A program made the translations under genes and the position numbers. 64,000 nucleotides of DNA. It comes from Prorocentrum cordatum (taxonomy: Eukaryota > Sar > Dinophyceae > Prorocentrales > Prorocentraceae). Position 1 is the first letter of the stretch. Each line of letters opens with the position of its first letter. Below, piece after piece: positions 41,592 to 53,330 of the stretch. The notes under the pieces were generated by a model. That model did not search any database. It had not been told where the DNA came from and worked only from the letters and a program-made list of their open reading frames with translations. The stretch is taken from assembly GCA_963575745.1 (NCBI GenBank), contig CAUYUJ010013991.1, positions 141,501-205,500 of the forward strand, in the 5' to 3' direction.

Positions 41592-42643
41592 TCAAGCGCC
41601 CCTTTCACCTGCGGGCTCGACGTTGACCCCGCGCGCTTTGAGGTGTTCCTTGCACGTCTCGGCGTCAAGTCCGTCGATATGAGCTGCCGTCGCTGCCTCC
41701 TCATCGACGGGCATGTCTGCCGCGGCGCCTGCGCCGCCGCCTCCGAACGGAGAGGGCGGCGTGGCAGGCGAGGGCTCCGCCTCCTGGATGCTCGCTGCAG
41801 CAGCTGCATGATGCGACGGAACGGCCTTGAGGCGGTCGATGATAGCAAGACATATTCGCAAGATCTTGAGCGAAGTCGCTGGTGCCACCCAGCGCCGAGA
41901 TGACCGCCCAAAATTGCTGCACCGTGGCCTCCAGCCCAGGGGTGAGGGTCTCCACCGACGGGTTCTTGTCATCGGTCCTGCACGTGACGGCAGTCTTGCG
42001 TATCCGATCTTCCAATTCCATGATAGCTTGGGTTGCATCCTTCTCGTATTGCTGAACCTTTGCCAATTGCTCCTGAGCCTTCTCCGCTGCTGTTGGGGCC
42101 GCCTGCAGCTGGCCAGCAGCCCAGCGTGCTTGGCCCTGGCGGCGGCAAGCTGGTGGGATAGACCCTGGAGGTTGGCTTCGAGGGGCTTCGCTGCTTGCAA
42201 CTCAGTCTGAAACCGATCGCGTTCAGCAGTGAACTTAGCTTTCTCCTCAGTGTCGGTGGGGTCGAGCTGGCCCAGAATGTGATTGAGCTTCTGAATGCGG
42301 GCTCTCTTACTTGCAACTTCCCCTTAGGCACACGACGTCCAAAGCGGGACCGAGGGGGCCGCGGGCTGCTGTCCATTAGTCCGACCCAACTTTTTCCAGC
42401 TGCTGGCGAAGTTCGACGATCTGCTTTGCCATCCTGTCCTCGCGAGCCTGCGCAGCACTGTCAGAACGACGCGACGGCTCTTTGGGAGAGGGGGGCACCT
42501 TTGTACGCACTGCTCATGTGGAGCCCGCAGCGCGCACACCACATGTGGCCGGCACGATTGATCCAGCTGGTGCCAGACAGCTCATGCTTACACCACTTGC
42601 AGTACCAAGGCTCTGCGGCGGCACGACGGGCCTTGGACCCCAT
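41592..42643 (-). pseudogene. LINE B ORF1: zinc ribbon plus coiled coil
   Basis: ATG at 42643 begins MGSKARRAAAEPWYCKWCKH and CARCG, two C-x2-C pairs forming a zinc ribbon. Then, after frame changes, REDRMAKQIVELRQQLEKVG and a Glu/Lys/Gln-rich helical region (LQAAKPLEANLQGLSHQLAA), a Gly/Pro-rich linker and a final EETCK-like DGLDAETCKEHLKARGVNVE segment ending at 41592. Such proteins bind element RNA in LINEs (known for the class; inferred here). Confidence 0.65.
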
Positions 42644-42835
42644 GGCAGCAGACTGGGGAGTGGGATCCACAGGCCAGCGCACAGCCTAGCCGTGATGAGT
42701 GCTGCAGTGCGTGGGGCGAACCACGCACTGCTCGGCCTGGGGCGAACCAGGCGAAAGACGAAAGCTGGCCGCGGATTAGCGGTATCCACTTTATTCCCAA
42801 GGGAAACCAAAACCTTGAGCCAAACTGGCTACGGA

Positions 42836-43040
42836 GAGGAGGAGGAAGAGGAGGAGGAGGAGGAGGAGGAGGAGGAGGAGGAGGAGGAGGAGGAGGAGGG
42901 GGAGGGGAGGAGGAGGAGGAGGAGGAGGAAGAGAAGGAGGAGGAGGAGGAGGAGGAGGAGGAGGAGGAGGAGGAGGAAGGGGAGGGGGAGGCGGAAAAGG
43001 AGAAGGAAGACGAGGCGGAGGAAGAGGAGAGCAGGAGGAG
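42836..43040. repeat. (GGA)n microsatellite
   Basis: About 200 bases of GGA/GAG triplets with few interruptions, directly upstream of LINE B's start. Confidence 0.95.
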
Positions 43041-43109
43041 GACGTATACCATATTGCTCTATTCAAAACGATTATCCCAGTGCGACCCTACCTAGGAGTT
43101 GGAGCATTT

Positions 43110-43575
43110 AGGAAAGCAACATCTACATCTACACCGACAGCTACATGTACATCTGCACCTGCATCTACATCAACATCAACAGCGAGACTCACATCTACAT
43201 CTACATCTACACCTACATCTACACCTACATCTACATCTACATCTACACCTACATTCACATCTACGTCTACGTCTACACCTACATCTACACTTTCGCATTG
43301 GTTTTGCTTTTGCTTTTGCATTGCCTTTGCTTTCGCTCTTGCCTTTGCTTTGCTTTGTGTTGCTTTGCGTTGCTTGCTGTTGCTGCTGTTGCTTTGCCTT
43401 TGCTTTGCTGCTATGCTATGCTATGCTGCACTATGTTATGCTATACTATGCTGCGCTATACTGCGCTGTGCTATGCTACGCTAGGCTGCGCTATGCTATG
43501 CTAGGCTATGGTATGCTATGTTATGCTGCGCTATGCTATGCTATGCTGTGCTAAGCTAAGCTAAACTAAGCTAAG
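43110..43575. repeat. ACATCT, TTTGCT and CTATG microsatellites
   Basis: 43115-43285: hexamer CTACAT with variants. 43290-43415: TTTGCTTTTGCT/TTGCTGTTGC units. 43416-43575: CTATGCTATG pentamer changing to CTAAG. No gene. Confidence 0.95.
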
Positions 43576-44408
43576 ATGATATACGCAAAGCTAAGGTAAA
43601 GGGACGTAGCTGGGGGAACCGCGGGGCGGATGCCGGGGGAACCGCCCGGGGCGATTTGCACTGCCCGGCCCCTTTAAGCAGAGCCAGTAAGAACCCTTCT
43701 AGGCAGAGCCTAGGTAGGGAATAACCCAACGGGCCCCATCTCTCTGCTGCACTTTCGCACCGCATCGATCCGTCAGGGTCCCGGCGACGCGATCAAAGTA
43801 GGGCAGCAACATCACCCGTGGTAAAAAATTGCAAGGCCAAGATCTCAAGGTATGCAACTTTCTCATCTTCGATTCCCAACCCGCGCACGCGCGCGCGTGC
43901 GAGCGCGCGCGCGCCCTCGGCCACCACCTCAGCGAGGCCCGCCCAGCTCCACGCTCGGGCCTGGCGAGTGCTGCGCCGCGCGCGCCGAGGCGCCGCGCAA
44001 CCCAGCAGAGGCCAGGCCGAGGGGGAGGGCCTCCGCTGGGATCCTGGCGTAGCACTTTCTTCACAACGGGCGTCTTTGCTACGACTCGGCCCCCGGGACC
44101 CTCGCAGATCGAGCCGGCTCGAAAAATGCAGAGAGAAAGATGGAATCTAGGGTTCTGGCTGTGAGTTTCCACGATGTTTGAACTTTTTCGCAGCGGAACG
44201 TTGGAGGCTCAGCGGTTGGCGCGGAGGGGACATGATTTCGATCTCGGTCATGGTGACAATAACCACCTGCTCCAGATAATATTCCCCTGGGGATCGTAAA
44301 GTTCGGGGTCCATGGGGGATAATATATGTGTGTTCCCGGAGATCTCAGCATAATGATGAAGATGAGGACGATGATGATGATCAAGATGATCCTAAACGTC
44401 CATGAGAA
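43576..44408. other. No gene seen
   Basis: Partly GC-rich (a CGCGCGCG stretch near 43880-43915), partly unique. Open frames overlap on both strands and none resembles a protein I know. Confidence 0.6.
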
Positions 44409-45180
44409 TAATGAACACAATCCATGGGAATCCTTAGGAAATCCATCGGATTCCTTAGGACATCCATGGGATTACTTCGGACATCCATAGGTTTCCTCAG
44501 GAAATCCGTAGGGTTCCTTAGGGTAGTCATAGGATTCCCGAGTACATCCATACGTGTCCTTAAGAAAACCATAGGACCCTCTAGGATATCCATCGGATTC
44601 CTTAGGAAATCCATCGGATTCCTTCGGCAAGCTGTACACATTCCAATGGAAGTCCAGAGGAGAAGGACGAGGAGGATGAGGAGGAGTCCCAGGACCAGTT
44701 TCCCCCCAAAACTTCGATTCGGGACCTGAGGTTTTTTAGTTGTGAAACTATTGTTCAGTCATTGCCAATAGCGCATGTGTAGGAGCCCATGGCGGCTCAT
44801 TGGCGGGGATGTTTTACTTCTTGAAATTATCACGGCAAAGCAACCTAACAGCGATGTGTGTAACCATACCTGGAAGCATTCCCCTTAATATTCAGGAGAG
44901 AATCCAGTTGTAGAATTCTGCTGTTCTCGCAGTCGCAGTCCCATTCGCACTGACAGTCGCAGTGGCAACGGCCTTCGGATCCAGTGGAATCCTAAGGATT
45001 CCTAGGGATTCATAAGGCATCCTTAGGCATCCTTAGGAATCAATCCTTAGGAATCCTGATTCCGATGGATTCCCAAAGATTCCTGAGGATGCTTAATTAT
45101 GCCTACGGATTCCTAAGGATGCCTACGGATTCCTAAAGATTCCTATGGATTTCTAAGGATTCATACGGTTTCCTGCGGAT
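44409..45180. repeat. GGATTCCTTAGGA 24-bp and 12-bp repeats
   Basis: 44409-44640: about ten units of 24 bases with core ATCCATCGGATTCCTTAGG, read as FLRNPMDV repeats on the minus strand. 44975-45180: 12-base GGATTCCTAA variants. Between them 44641-44974 is unique and apparently gene-free. The same core returns at 46960-47330. Confidence 0.85.
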
Positions 45181-46380
45181 GCCTCAGCCTGCCTCAGTTT
45201 CAGCCTCAGCCTCAGCCTGCCTCGGCTTGCCTCAGCCTCAGCCTCAGCCTGCCTCGGCCTCAGCCTCAGCCTGCCTCAGCCTCAGCCTCAGCCTGCCTCA
45301 GTCTCAGCCTGCCTCAGCCTCAGCCTCAGCCTCAGCCTCAGCCTCAGCCTCAGCCTCAGCCTCAGCCTCAGCCTCAGCCTCAGCCTCAGCCTGCCTCGGC
45401 TTGCCTCAGCCTCAGCCTCAGCCTGCCTCGGCCTCAGCCTGCCTCGGCCTCAGCCTGCCTCAGCCTCCCTTCCTCCCCCCCCGCCCCTCCTCCCTTGAGC
45501 GAGGAACAGATCGCCAGAATTGCAGCGAACCGCCAGGCCGCCCGCGCCCGCAAGGCCGAGGCGGAGGCGCGGCGCAGGGCGCCACGGAGAGGGAGGCTGT
45601 CTTTTGCTTCCCACTTCTCCCCTGGCCCCTGCCTTTTTCACTAGGCCCCACGTGTGGGCCAACAGACATGAGCACGGCGACCACGCCAACGCCACCGTCC
45701 CACCACCACCACCCCCCCTTCCCCCCCCATTCAGCCTCACCTTGTCTCGGCTTCGGCCTGCCTCGGCCTCATCCTCATCCTCATCCTCAGCCTCAGCCTG
45801 TCTCGGCCTGAGCCTGCCTCGGCCTCAGCCTCAGCCTGCCTCAGCCTCAGCCTGCCTCAGCCTCAGCCTCGGCCTGTCTCAGCCTCAGCCTGCCTCAGCA
45901 TCAGCCTCAGCCTCAGCCTCAGCCTGCCTCGGCCTCAGCCTCAGCCTGCCTCGGCCTCAGCCTCACACTGCCTCAGCCTCAGCCTCAGCCTGCCTCAGCC
46001 TCAGCCTGCCTCAGTCTCAGCCTCAGCCGCAGCTTGCCTCAGCCTCAGCCTCAGCCTCAGCCGCCAGCCTGAGCTTCAGCCTCAGCCTCAGCCTGCCTCG
46101 GCTTCAGCCTCAGCCTCAGCCTCAGCCTGCCTCGGCCTCAGCCTCAGCCTGCCTCAGCGTCAGCCTCTCAGCCTCAGCCTGCATCAGCCTCAGCCTCAGC
46201 CTCAGCCTGGCTCAGCCTCAGTCTCAGCCTGCCTCAGCCTCAGCCTGCCTCAGCCTCAGCCTCAGCCTACCTCGGCCTCAGCCTGCGTCAGCCTCAGCCT
46301 CAGCCTGCCTCAGCCTGCCTCAGCCTCAGCCTCAGCCTGCCTCGGCCTCAGCCTGCCTCGGCCTCAGCCTGCCTCAGCTC
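45180..46380. repeat. (CAGCCT)n hexamer repeat in two blocks
   Basis: CAGCCTCAGCCTGCCTCGGC-type units fill 45180-45470 and 45740-46380. The segment between (45471-45739) is unique or C-rich; a plus-strand frame there (ARNRQAARARKAEAEARRR region) is short and unrecognised. The long Ser/Ala frame through all this is repeat-derived. Confidence 0.95.
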
Positions 46381-46830
46381 GGGCATTCAAAATATGGCAC
46401 AGGACTGGTGTTCTGGGAACACGAAGATCACGAAGTGGCCCACAGTTGGCTCCGGGCAATCAAAATAGTGTACAGTAGTTGTCTTCTGGGAACACGAAGA
46501 ACACGAAGTGGCCTACAGTTGGCTCTGGGCATTCAAAATGTGACCTGGGAATCGTGTTCTGGGAAGACGAAGATCACGAAGTGGCCCACAGTTGGCTCTG
46601 GGCATTCAAAATGTGGCCTGGGAATGGTGCTCTGGGAAAACGAAGAACACGAAGTGGCCTTCAGATGGCTCCGGGCAATGAAAATGTGGCCTGGGAATGG
46701 TGTTCTGGGAGCACGAAGAACACGAAGTGGCCTACGGTTGGCTCCAGGCATTGAAAATGTGGCCTGGGAATGGTGTTCTGTTGGCTCCGGGCAGTCAAAA
46801 TGTGGCTCCTGGCAATCAAAATGGGAAGCC
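46381..46830. repeat. 73-bp tandem repeat, five full copies
   Basis: Copies start at 46381, 46454, 46527, 46600 and 46673, then a truncated copy at 46746 and fragments. Core: GGCATTCAAAATGTGGCCTG, then TTCTGGGAACACGAAGAACA and CGAAGTGGCC. Confidence 0.9.
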
Positions 46831-46959
46831 CCCGGTTTTCCCCGGCTTCTCCCGGATCCTGCCCAGACCCCCCTGGGGAATCAGGATGCTCTCTCTTGAC
46901 CCCACTAGAAACCTATTCGGGCTGGGCGCGCAAGGAGGAGAGGAGGAGGAAGAGGCTTC

Positions 46960-47330
46960 CCAGGGAAATCAACAGGATGCCTTAGGAAAGCCATCGGAAT
47001 CCTTAGGACATCTATAGGATTCCTAAAGACATCCACAGACGACCTTACAAACCTATCGACTTCCTTAGAACATCCATCGGACCTCGAAGAAAACCCACAT
47101 GGGAATCCGTAGGAAACACATAAGAAGCCATGATACATCTATAGGAATCCGTAAGACATCCATCGGATTCCTTCGGAAATCCATAGGAGTCCTTATGAAA
47201 TTCCATGGGGTTTCTTAGGACATCAATCGGATTTTCTTAGGACATCTATGGGAATCCTCAGGACATCCATGTGCATCCTTAGGAAATCAAAGACTCTTGA
47301 ATCCATAGGATTCCATGGTATCCTTAGAAA
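46960..47330. repeat. Second block of the 24-bp ATCCATCGGATTCCTTAGG repeat
   Basis: Degenerate 12/24-base units with the same core as at 44409-44640, mostly CCTTAGGACATCCAT and GGATTCCTTAGG variants. Confidence 0.85.
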
Positions 47331-49560
47331 TTCGCGACTATCCCCCGCGATGAAAAGTTCGACCTTGCCGCCTCTCTTCCCTGACCGAAACTGTATTGGG
47401 GGCCGTGGATAATCAACACTCAGTACGCAAAGGGGAGGGGGGTAATTGATTCTCCGGAGGTGGTGGTTACTCGGTCTGCTTAGGTGGCCGAAATATTACC
47501 GCCAACACCGAAATCTAGGATCAGTCTTCTCAGGGTGGAGACACCCAGGGAAAAATCGTAGCCCGATGGATCGGCGCTAGGCCCTCGATAGCGACACCGA
47601 ACGTTCCTGGGAGAGGTGGGTTACCAGTCCCAGTCGAGCTGGCGATGAATGGGTGATTGGGGGTTGATGCTCAGCCTATCCTGTCCCATGGTGCTCGTTC
47701 AGTTTTGGGACCAAAATTCGAATCTCTGGCAACCACTCGGGGCGATCCAGGCAGCTCTGGACGCCTCTCAGCGAGGCGCAGCTGCTGAAACATATCACGA
47801 AGCAGGAAAAACTTCCACGAACGAGCGAACACCTCCGAAAGCTGGCGTTATTTCGACCCCTGGCGCTGCCTCAGCAGGCGTGGTCATCAGAATTGCGGGG
47901 AAATGCCTACGAACCATGCCACTGGGGCCTTCGGTGGAGCTCCCTATGAGTCCACTCGTCCTCAGCTGGCCGCACGCAGAGGGGGGTAGGGGGAGGGGGG
48001 AAGGCTTCTTAGAAGGAGGTTGCTTCTTAGAAAGCGCCGGCCTTAAATCTACAGACAAGGCCCGCGCCTTCCAAGAGGCAGGGGTGCTTCGAAGAAGCCT
48101 TCCCCCCCCCCCCTGACCCCCCTTGCGCGTGGCCCACTCAGGGCCCCACCCCTCGGGGGCCCCATCTCTGACCCGCCGACCACTGGCGCCGCGGGCGCGG
48201 CGCCGCGCCGGCCGAAGGGGGGGTCGCCCTCGGACCGGCGCAGCGGCGCGGGCGCCCACGGGTCGGCGCCGCTGCCCCGCCAGCGCGCTGGGAGGGGCCG
48301 AGCGTGCAGGGACCGTGTCGGGCTCGCGGAACTTTCGGAAGATCTCGGCTGCTCAACATTGCAGGGCCTGTGTCGGGATCGTCGAACAGCTTCGGAGGTT
48401 TTCGGGCGCTTTCGAAGCCTAGGATGGCTTTCCATCAGCTGCGCCTCGGCGAGAGCGTTCTGGGGGTGCCGCCGGAGGCCCGAAAGCCAGACCCAGGGGG
48501 CGATGCATCGAAGTCCACTCGCCCATTGGGGGCCTTGTTTTCATTCTTGCCGCTCTCGGTGGGAGAGGGGAGGAGTTGGATTGGGGAGAATATGGAGGAG
48601 GACAAGGAGGAGACAAAGCATGGGGGAGAGGAGGGCCTCCTCCAGGGCGAAAAGGAGGAGGGCGATGAAGAGACAGGAAGAGAGCCTCCGCAGTCACAAG
48701 GACGACGATGAGGATTACTGCCAGATGAGCTTGGATGATTCTCATGTGGGGCTTTACCGTCGAGTACTTTGTTTTATTTCCACTCTCGCCCTGCCCCGGG
48801 GCAACTTTGTGAGCCAGGGCCGCCAAAGCACAGGGCGCACGGCTGGCACCCCGCCGAGGCCGGGCTGGTCCTTCTTCCAAGGTTGTGGCTGCATGCCCTG
48901 GAGCTTACCGCTTGGGCCTCAGAGACGGTGGACGACCAGTAAGAAGAGTACGACCCTGCTTCGGCAGGTGGCCGCGCGCTCGCACGAGGGAGGCCCCGCC
49001 TCCCTGCTCCAGCTGCTGCTGCTGCCTGCGATTGCGCTACACTGTGCTCGCGCAGCCCCGCGGGGTGACCAATTAATCTTCAGGTGGCTCGCCACGGTGG
49101 CGCAGCGCAATCCCACAAGCCCTCTGCGGAGATTGTCTAAGCCACTCTCTATTCGAACCCACCTCTTCTCCTTCGGGGAGGCGTTCATCCCTCCCCCTAC
49201 CCTGTGTCTGGACGGGCGCGACCGGTTAGAGCGTCCAAGATGGCTCCAGATAGCCCAACATGGCCTCCAATATCGTACAGATAGCGCAGTCTGTCTCAAG
49301 GTAGCATCCAACATGCCTCTAAGAAGCTCCACGACTGCACCGAGACGGCTCCGAATGGCCACGGAGCCTCCCAGGGATGCCACCAAGACGCACACACCAT
49401 TCCAACGCATTGGGAGAGCAGATAGTTTTGCATTCTCGCCTTTTCGCTTGCAATAGCTCCACCATGGCCCAAGACAGCCCCTAGAGGGGCCCAGGAGGTC
49501 TCCAAAACGGCCCAAAACCCGAGACTGTGCTAAGAGGGCCCCAAGAGGCCACTCTCCGAG
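47331..49560. other. Largely unique region without a supported gene
   Basis: Several long frames exist (for example plus 48359-49456) but their translations look random (Arg/Ser/Pro-rich, no conserved motif) and frames overlap on both strands. 48300-48420 holds a two-copy repeat of TGTCGGG-TCG-CGAAC. 48570-48690 is GGA/GAG-rich. 49230-49560 has a degenerate GGCCCCAAGAGGC-type repeat. Confidence 0.5.
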
Positions 49561-49870
49561 GCGTTTCTGGCTGAATCGTCGTCGTCGTCGTCGTCGCCTT
49601 CTTCTTCCTCCCCAATGCTTCCCCTCCTCATCCTCTTCCTATTCCTGCCGCCTCATCCTCCTCTCCTCCACTTCATACTCCTCGTCCTTCCCTTCCTGCT
49701 CGTCCTCATCTTCCTTCTCCTCTTCCGTCCGCTATATTTGGGTTCACCAGAAAGTGAGTGGGAGGAGTGTGTCCCGTTGATCTCATCTTCCTTCTGCTCG
49801 CATTCCTCCTCGTTCTCCTCTTGCTCCTCCTCCTCCCCTCGCCCTCTCGCATCCTCCGCCTCCTCATTCG
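49561..49870. repeat. GTC and TCC microsatellites
   Basis: TCGTCGTCGTCG at 49577-49597, then irregular CTCCTC/TTCCTC to about 49865. No gene. Confidence 0.85.
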
Positions 49871-50089
49871 ACAGGGCGGCGAAGGCATACGTGGTTCACT
49901 GCTGGGCCTGCCCAGGCTGATCCAAAACTTCGGTTTGACGGCTTCCCCCCCTGTGTTCCACTGCATGCTCCTACGCTTCCCTGATCACTGCAACTCGCTG
50001 GGGCAACGTTTCTGGGTGGGCTTGTAAGAGCGCGCGCAGCGCCTAGAAATGGAACACAACGAATTGGTGGAGATGTAAGGGGGAATGAC

Positions 50090-50665
50090 ACGAAAGAAGC
50101 GGCTCCTGAAGGAAACGGGTCCTGGACCCTGTGGCTTCTCCCCGAGACTGAGTTCTTGTCTGGGGTCGTTATTTGAGAACCCTGGGGCCCGTGGAAGGCC
50201 CCCAAAAGCCAAAGACTGAGAGAAACCGCAAGACCCGCTTACCTCAGGACACCTTTCCCTCATGACGAAGAATGGACGATGACGTGGACCACGAAGGCGG
50301 CGGCAAGGAATGGCCAGAGCGCCCTTCAACCAAGAGGACCTGCAGACCAATGAACACCGAAACCATCGAGGAAACCCAGACACGCACGAAGTGTCTGGAT
50401 GCCCCCGCACATCGGCCCCAGGTAATGTGGGATGGCGACTAAGACCAAGCACGGGGAAACAATGATGCAATTGCATGCCGCGAAGAAGCAAGTCCTGAGG
50501 GAAACGAATCACGGATCCTGGGCCTTCCCATGGGACCAGATTCTTCATTCCGAGCCGTCTTTTTCACGGTCTCAGGGCCCGTCGAGGGCACCAAAAGACC
50601 AACCACTACAGAACAAATCCAGGACGCGATTCCCTCGGGGCCTGTTTTCTTCATGACGATCCTGG
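50090..50665. repeat. Diverged 180-bp duplication, copies about 388 bp apart
   Basis: Copies from about 50094 and 50483 share AAGAAGC-x-GTCCTGA-GGAAACG, ATCCTGG-CCTTC, TCAGGGCCCGT then GG-C-CCAAAAG, and end at CATGACGAAGAATGG / CATGACGATCCTGGG. No recognisable gene; the frames are not conserved between copies. Confidence 0.7.
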
Positions 50666-51139
50666 GACAACGGAAGGGATCGGAAGAGGGAGGTGACGCG
50701 AGGCGCTGGCATGACACTTCCCAAGAGGACGGCGCTGTCAACAACATGGTGGGCGGCCAGAACCCAGGAGGTGCTAGTTCAGGGAAAATGATGTCCACGA
50801 CCACGGCGTCGACGAAGAACGAGTGACAATTTGGCGCAAATCAGGATACACATATCGAAATATGTACACCTATAAATATACGGACACATGCATATGGGCG
50901 TGTCCTCAAGTCCTGGGCCCAGTCCTCTAAGCTGGAATCCCCACTCCAAGCCTCAATCCTCAAATTGCCAACTCTATCGAAGCTTGGCGCAACTCGTCGG
51001 GGGCTTGTCGCGTTTTCTCGCGTGATTTTTGTCGGGCCCGAGAGCGCCCCAAGATGGGCCCAGAGGGCCCCAAGTGGCCCCCAAGACGGCCCAAGAGTGC
51101 CACGAGTTGCCGACCGACCGGTCCAAGACCCTTCGAAAA

Positions 51140-51370
51140 GGGAGCCGGGGCTCACCCTGGAAGCCGAAATGGGGAGGGCGTCCAGCTTCCGACCCCCCCC
51201 CTTGCAGCAGGGGAGTGTGGGGGGGGGGAGCTTCCGAAGCACCCCCTTTTGCAAAAGGGACGCCCCAGCTTACCCCGGCTTCGAATAGGGGGGCCCCAGC
51301 TTCCCAAAGGGAGGCGGGGCAGCTTCGGACCCCCCCTTCTTTTGGAAGGGATGGGGGGGGATCTTGAAGC
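51140..51370. repeat. AGCTTCCGAA / CCCCCCTT quasi-repeats
   Basis: Four or five degenerate units of about 45 bases combining CAGCTTC(C/G)GA with runs of C then AAGGG and runs of G. Many 7-9-base G or C homopolymers. Confidence 0.65.
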
Positions 51371-51479
51371 GGGGGCCCCCCTTCTGTTCTTCCCGTCTCA
51401 CGCAGTGCACCCTTGCATTCACGCATACGTATGAGCAGTCTAGCACCAGGAAGTAGCAATGTTCCGATGACTCCGGCGG

Positions 51480-52470
51480 TTCCTTCTGGGCGTTCTCTGG
51501 GGTTTCTTGACCTCCAGGGCAGGCTCGGTGGGTCCAAGGCAGCTTCCACAGGCCCCCACGACGGCAAGACGGCTCCAAGAGCACTCCCAGACGCCCCCAG
51601 ATGGATTCCAGACAATGACTTCCACTCATCGATTTCCATGAGGTGCTCCAAGACGGCCGAAGAAGACCCTAAGATCGCCCCCAAAGCGGCCCACGAGGCC
51701 TTCAACAAAAACCCAACACGACCCAACATAGCCCTTCAGCGGCCCCAGAGGTTCCCAAGAAGCCGCAAAGAGACCTCACGCGGCCCCGGCCAGAGATCCT
51801 ACAAAAGCCCCCAAGAGGCCCCGAAACGGCGAACAGATGCTCAAGAAAGCCCGAAGACGACCCAGAAGAACCCCGTCAACCTCGGAGGTTTCCAAGAGGC
51901 CCCACCGCAAGACGGCACAAAAGGTCTTCAAGAAAACCCAGGACGACCCAAGATAACCACATCGGCCCCGAAGGTCCACAAGAGGCCACGGCCCCCAACC
52001 ACGACGCAAAAATCCAAAGATACTCCCACACAACATCCAAGAACTCCCGAGATGCATCCAGAAAGACCCTCACATAGATCCAAAATGCCACCGACCTACA
52101 ACCCAAGCCAACAGGCCCCCAAGACGATCCAAGACGGCTCGCGGAGCACTCCCAGAACAACGCCCCCAGACGGCTCAAGATGGACTTCGGATGGTCAAAC
52201 ATCGACCCACCACGCCCCAAGAAGTTCAAACATCACTCCCAGCCTCTAGCCACAATTTCGGCGAAGACGGCCCAAGAGGCCACACAGGTCGCCCCAGGAG
52301 CCCACGAGCACCTCAATAAATCCCTAAGGCGACCCAACAGACCCTCATGCCCCAGAGTCCCCAAGACGCCCACAAGAGGCACACGCGGCCTCCAAGAGAC
52401 CCTACGAAACCCCCAAGAGGCCCCAAGACGGGCCACGACAGCTCCGAGATGACCCACGAGAGCCCCACAA
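51480..52470. repeat. GGCCCCAAGACGGC degenerate 10-12-bp repeat
   Basis: A loose array of CCCCAAGACGGCCC / CAAGAGGCC words about every 12-30 bases. It keeps a 278-codon plus-strand frame (51413-52249) open. Its Pro/Lys/Ser/Thr-rich translation has no recognisable domain, and I treat it as repeat-derived. Confidence 0.7.
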
Positions 52471-52814
52471 CGGCCCCGAAGGTCCCAAAGAGGGCCAACG
52501 GAGGCCCTAACAAAAATCCAACAGAGACTTCAACACATCCAAGAGGCCTCCGAACGGTACCTAAGAGACCCCAGCATGTATTCACAAAGACTCGCACCCA
52601 CAAACCAAGCCGGGTGGCGGGCTGGTCGAAGGTCGATCTATTTTTTACGCGCTGCGATGCTTCAGGCCAACACGGCCCGAAGCCACGCGCCAGATGCTTC
52701 CAAGAAACCTTTGCACCCACTCGCCCCCCGCCCACAGGCCCAGGATCAGCTCCATGTTAAAAAGGTACCTGGTGGATTTTAGGCCCCCGCTGCTCGTTGC
52801 CTTCAAGATTGTTA

Positions 52815-52930
52815 GCTCTCTCTTTTTTATCTCTCTCTCTCTCTCACGCTCTCAGCCTCTGTCTCTCTCACCCTCTCTCTCTCTCTCTTACTCTCTCCCT
52901 CTCTCTCTCACTCTCTCCCTTTTTGTCCCT
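52815..52930. repeat. (CT)n microsatellite
   Basis: CTCTCTCT blocks with short TCACTCTC interruptions. Confidence 0.95.
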
Positions 52931-53330
52931 CTCCCTGGTTGACGCTCGGCTTGCGTTATTTTTGTTTGCGGGTGGAGACGGCTCAATCGATTCTCGTTGG
53001 GGGGGGGGGGCCGCACAAAAGGTTCCCTTTGTGCGTGTGCGGGGGGTGCAAGTTGATTGGGATTGAAGGGGGAGTCTGGCCCTGGGGGAAAGGTCACAAG
53101 AACAAAACACATCCCCTCTGGATCCACTGGCCCCCTTTTCTTCGGGCCAAGGGGCCCAGACCCATGTGCGAGGAGGCGACGCCAGGGGCCGTCGGCAGCC
53201 AACCTGGGTATGGGCGGCACGCCCAGGTCCGTCGGCAACACCATCTCCTCCTCCTCCTCCGCCTCCTCCTCCCCCGCGTACCCCTCCTCCTTCCAATGTT
53301 CCTTCCCCTCCATCCTAAAGACCCCACACT
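52931..53330. other. No gene seen
   Basis: G12 run near 53000, a CTCCTC stretch at 53245-53290, the rest unique. Frames overlap on both strands with no recognisable motif. Confidence 0.6.

Larger units (their letters stand above)
37620..42643 (-). mobile_element. Decayed non-LTR retrotransposon with ORF1, endonuclease and RT (LINE B)
   Basis: From 5' to 3' on the minus strand: a zinc-ribbon/coiled-coil ORF1 (42643 to about 41590), a Pro/Ala-rich tandem-repeat segment (41428-40931), EEP endonuclease (about 40720-40010), RT (about 39120-38400) and a C-terminal region down to about 37620. Order and domains fit a dinoflagellate LINE with an apurinic-type endonuclease. Multiple frameshifts throughout. 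Confidence 0.8.

Noticed and set aside
45520-46899. 459-codon Ser/Ala/Leu frame
   Set aside because: Codes through CAGCCT hexamers and the 73-bp tandem repeat; no domain.
47331-47650. tRNA or rRNA gene
   Set aside because: No cloverleaf arms or conserved rRNA words found here or elsewhere in the window by eye.
48359-49456. 365-codon plus-strand frame as a gene
   Set aside because: No conserved motif, random-looking composition, crosses a GGA tract and a GGCCCCAAGA-type repeat, and has overlapping frames on the other strand.
51413-52249. 278-codon plus-strand frame as a gene
   Set aside because: Open because of the GGCCCCAAGA degenerate repeat; Pro/Ser/Thr/Lys low complexity, no recognisable motif, other frames open as well.
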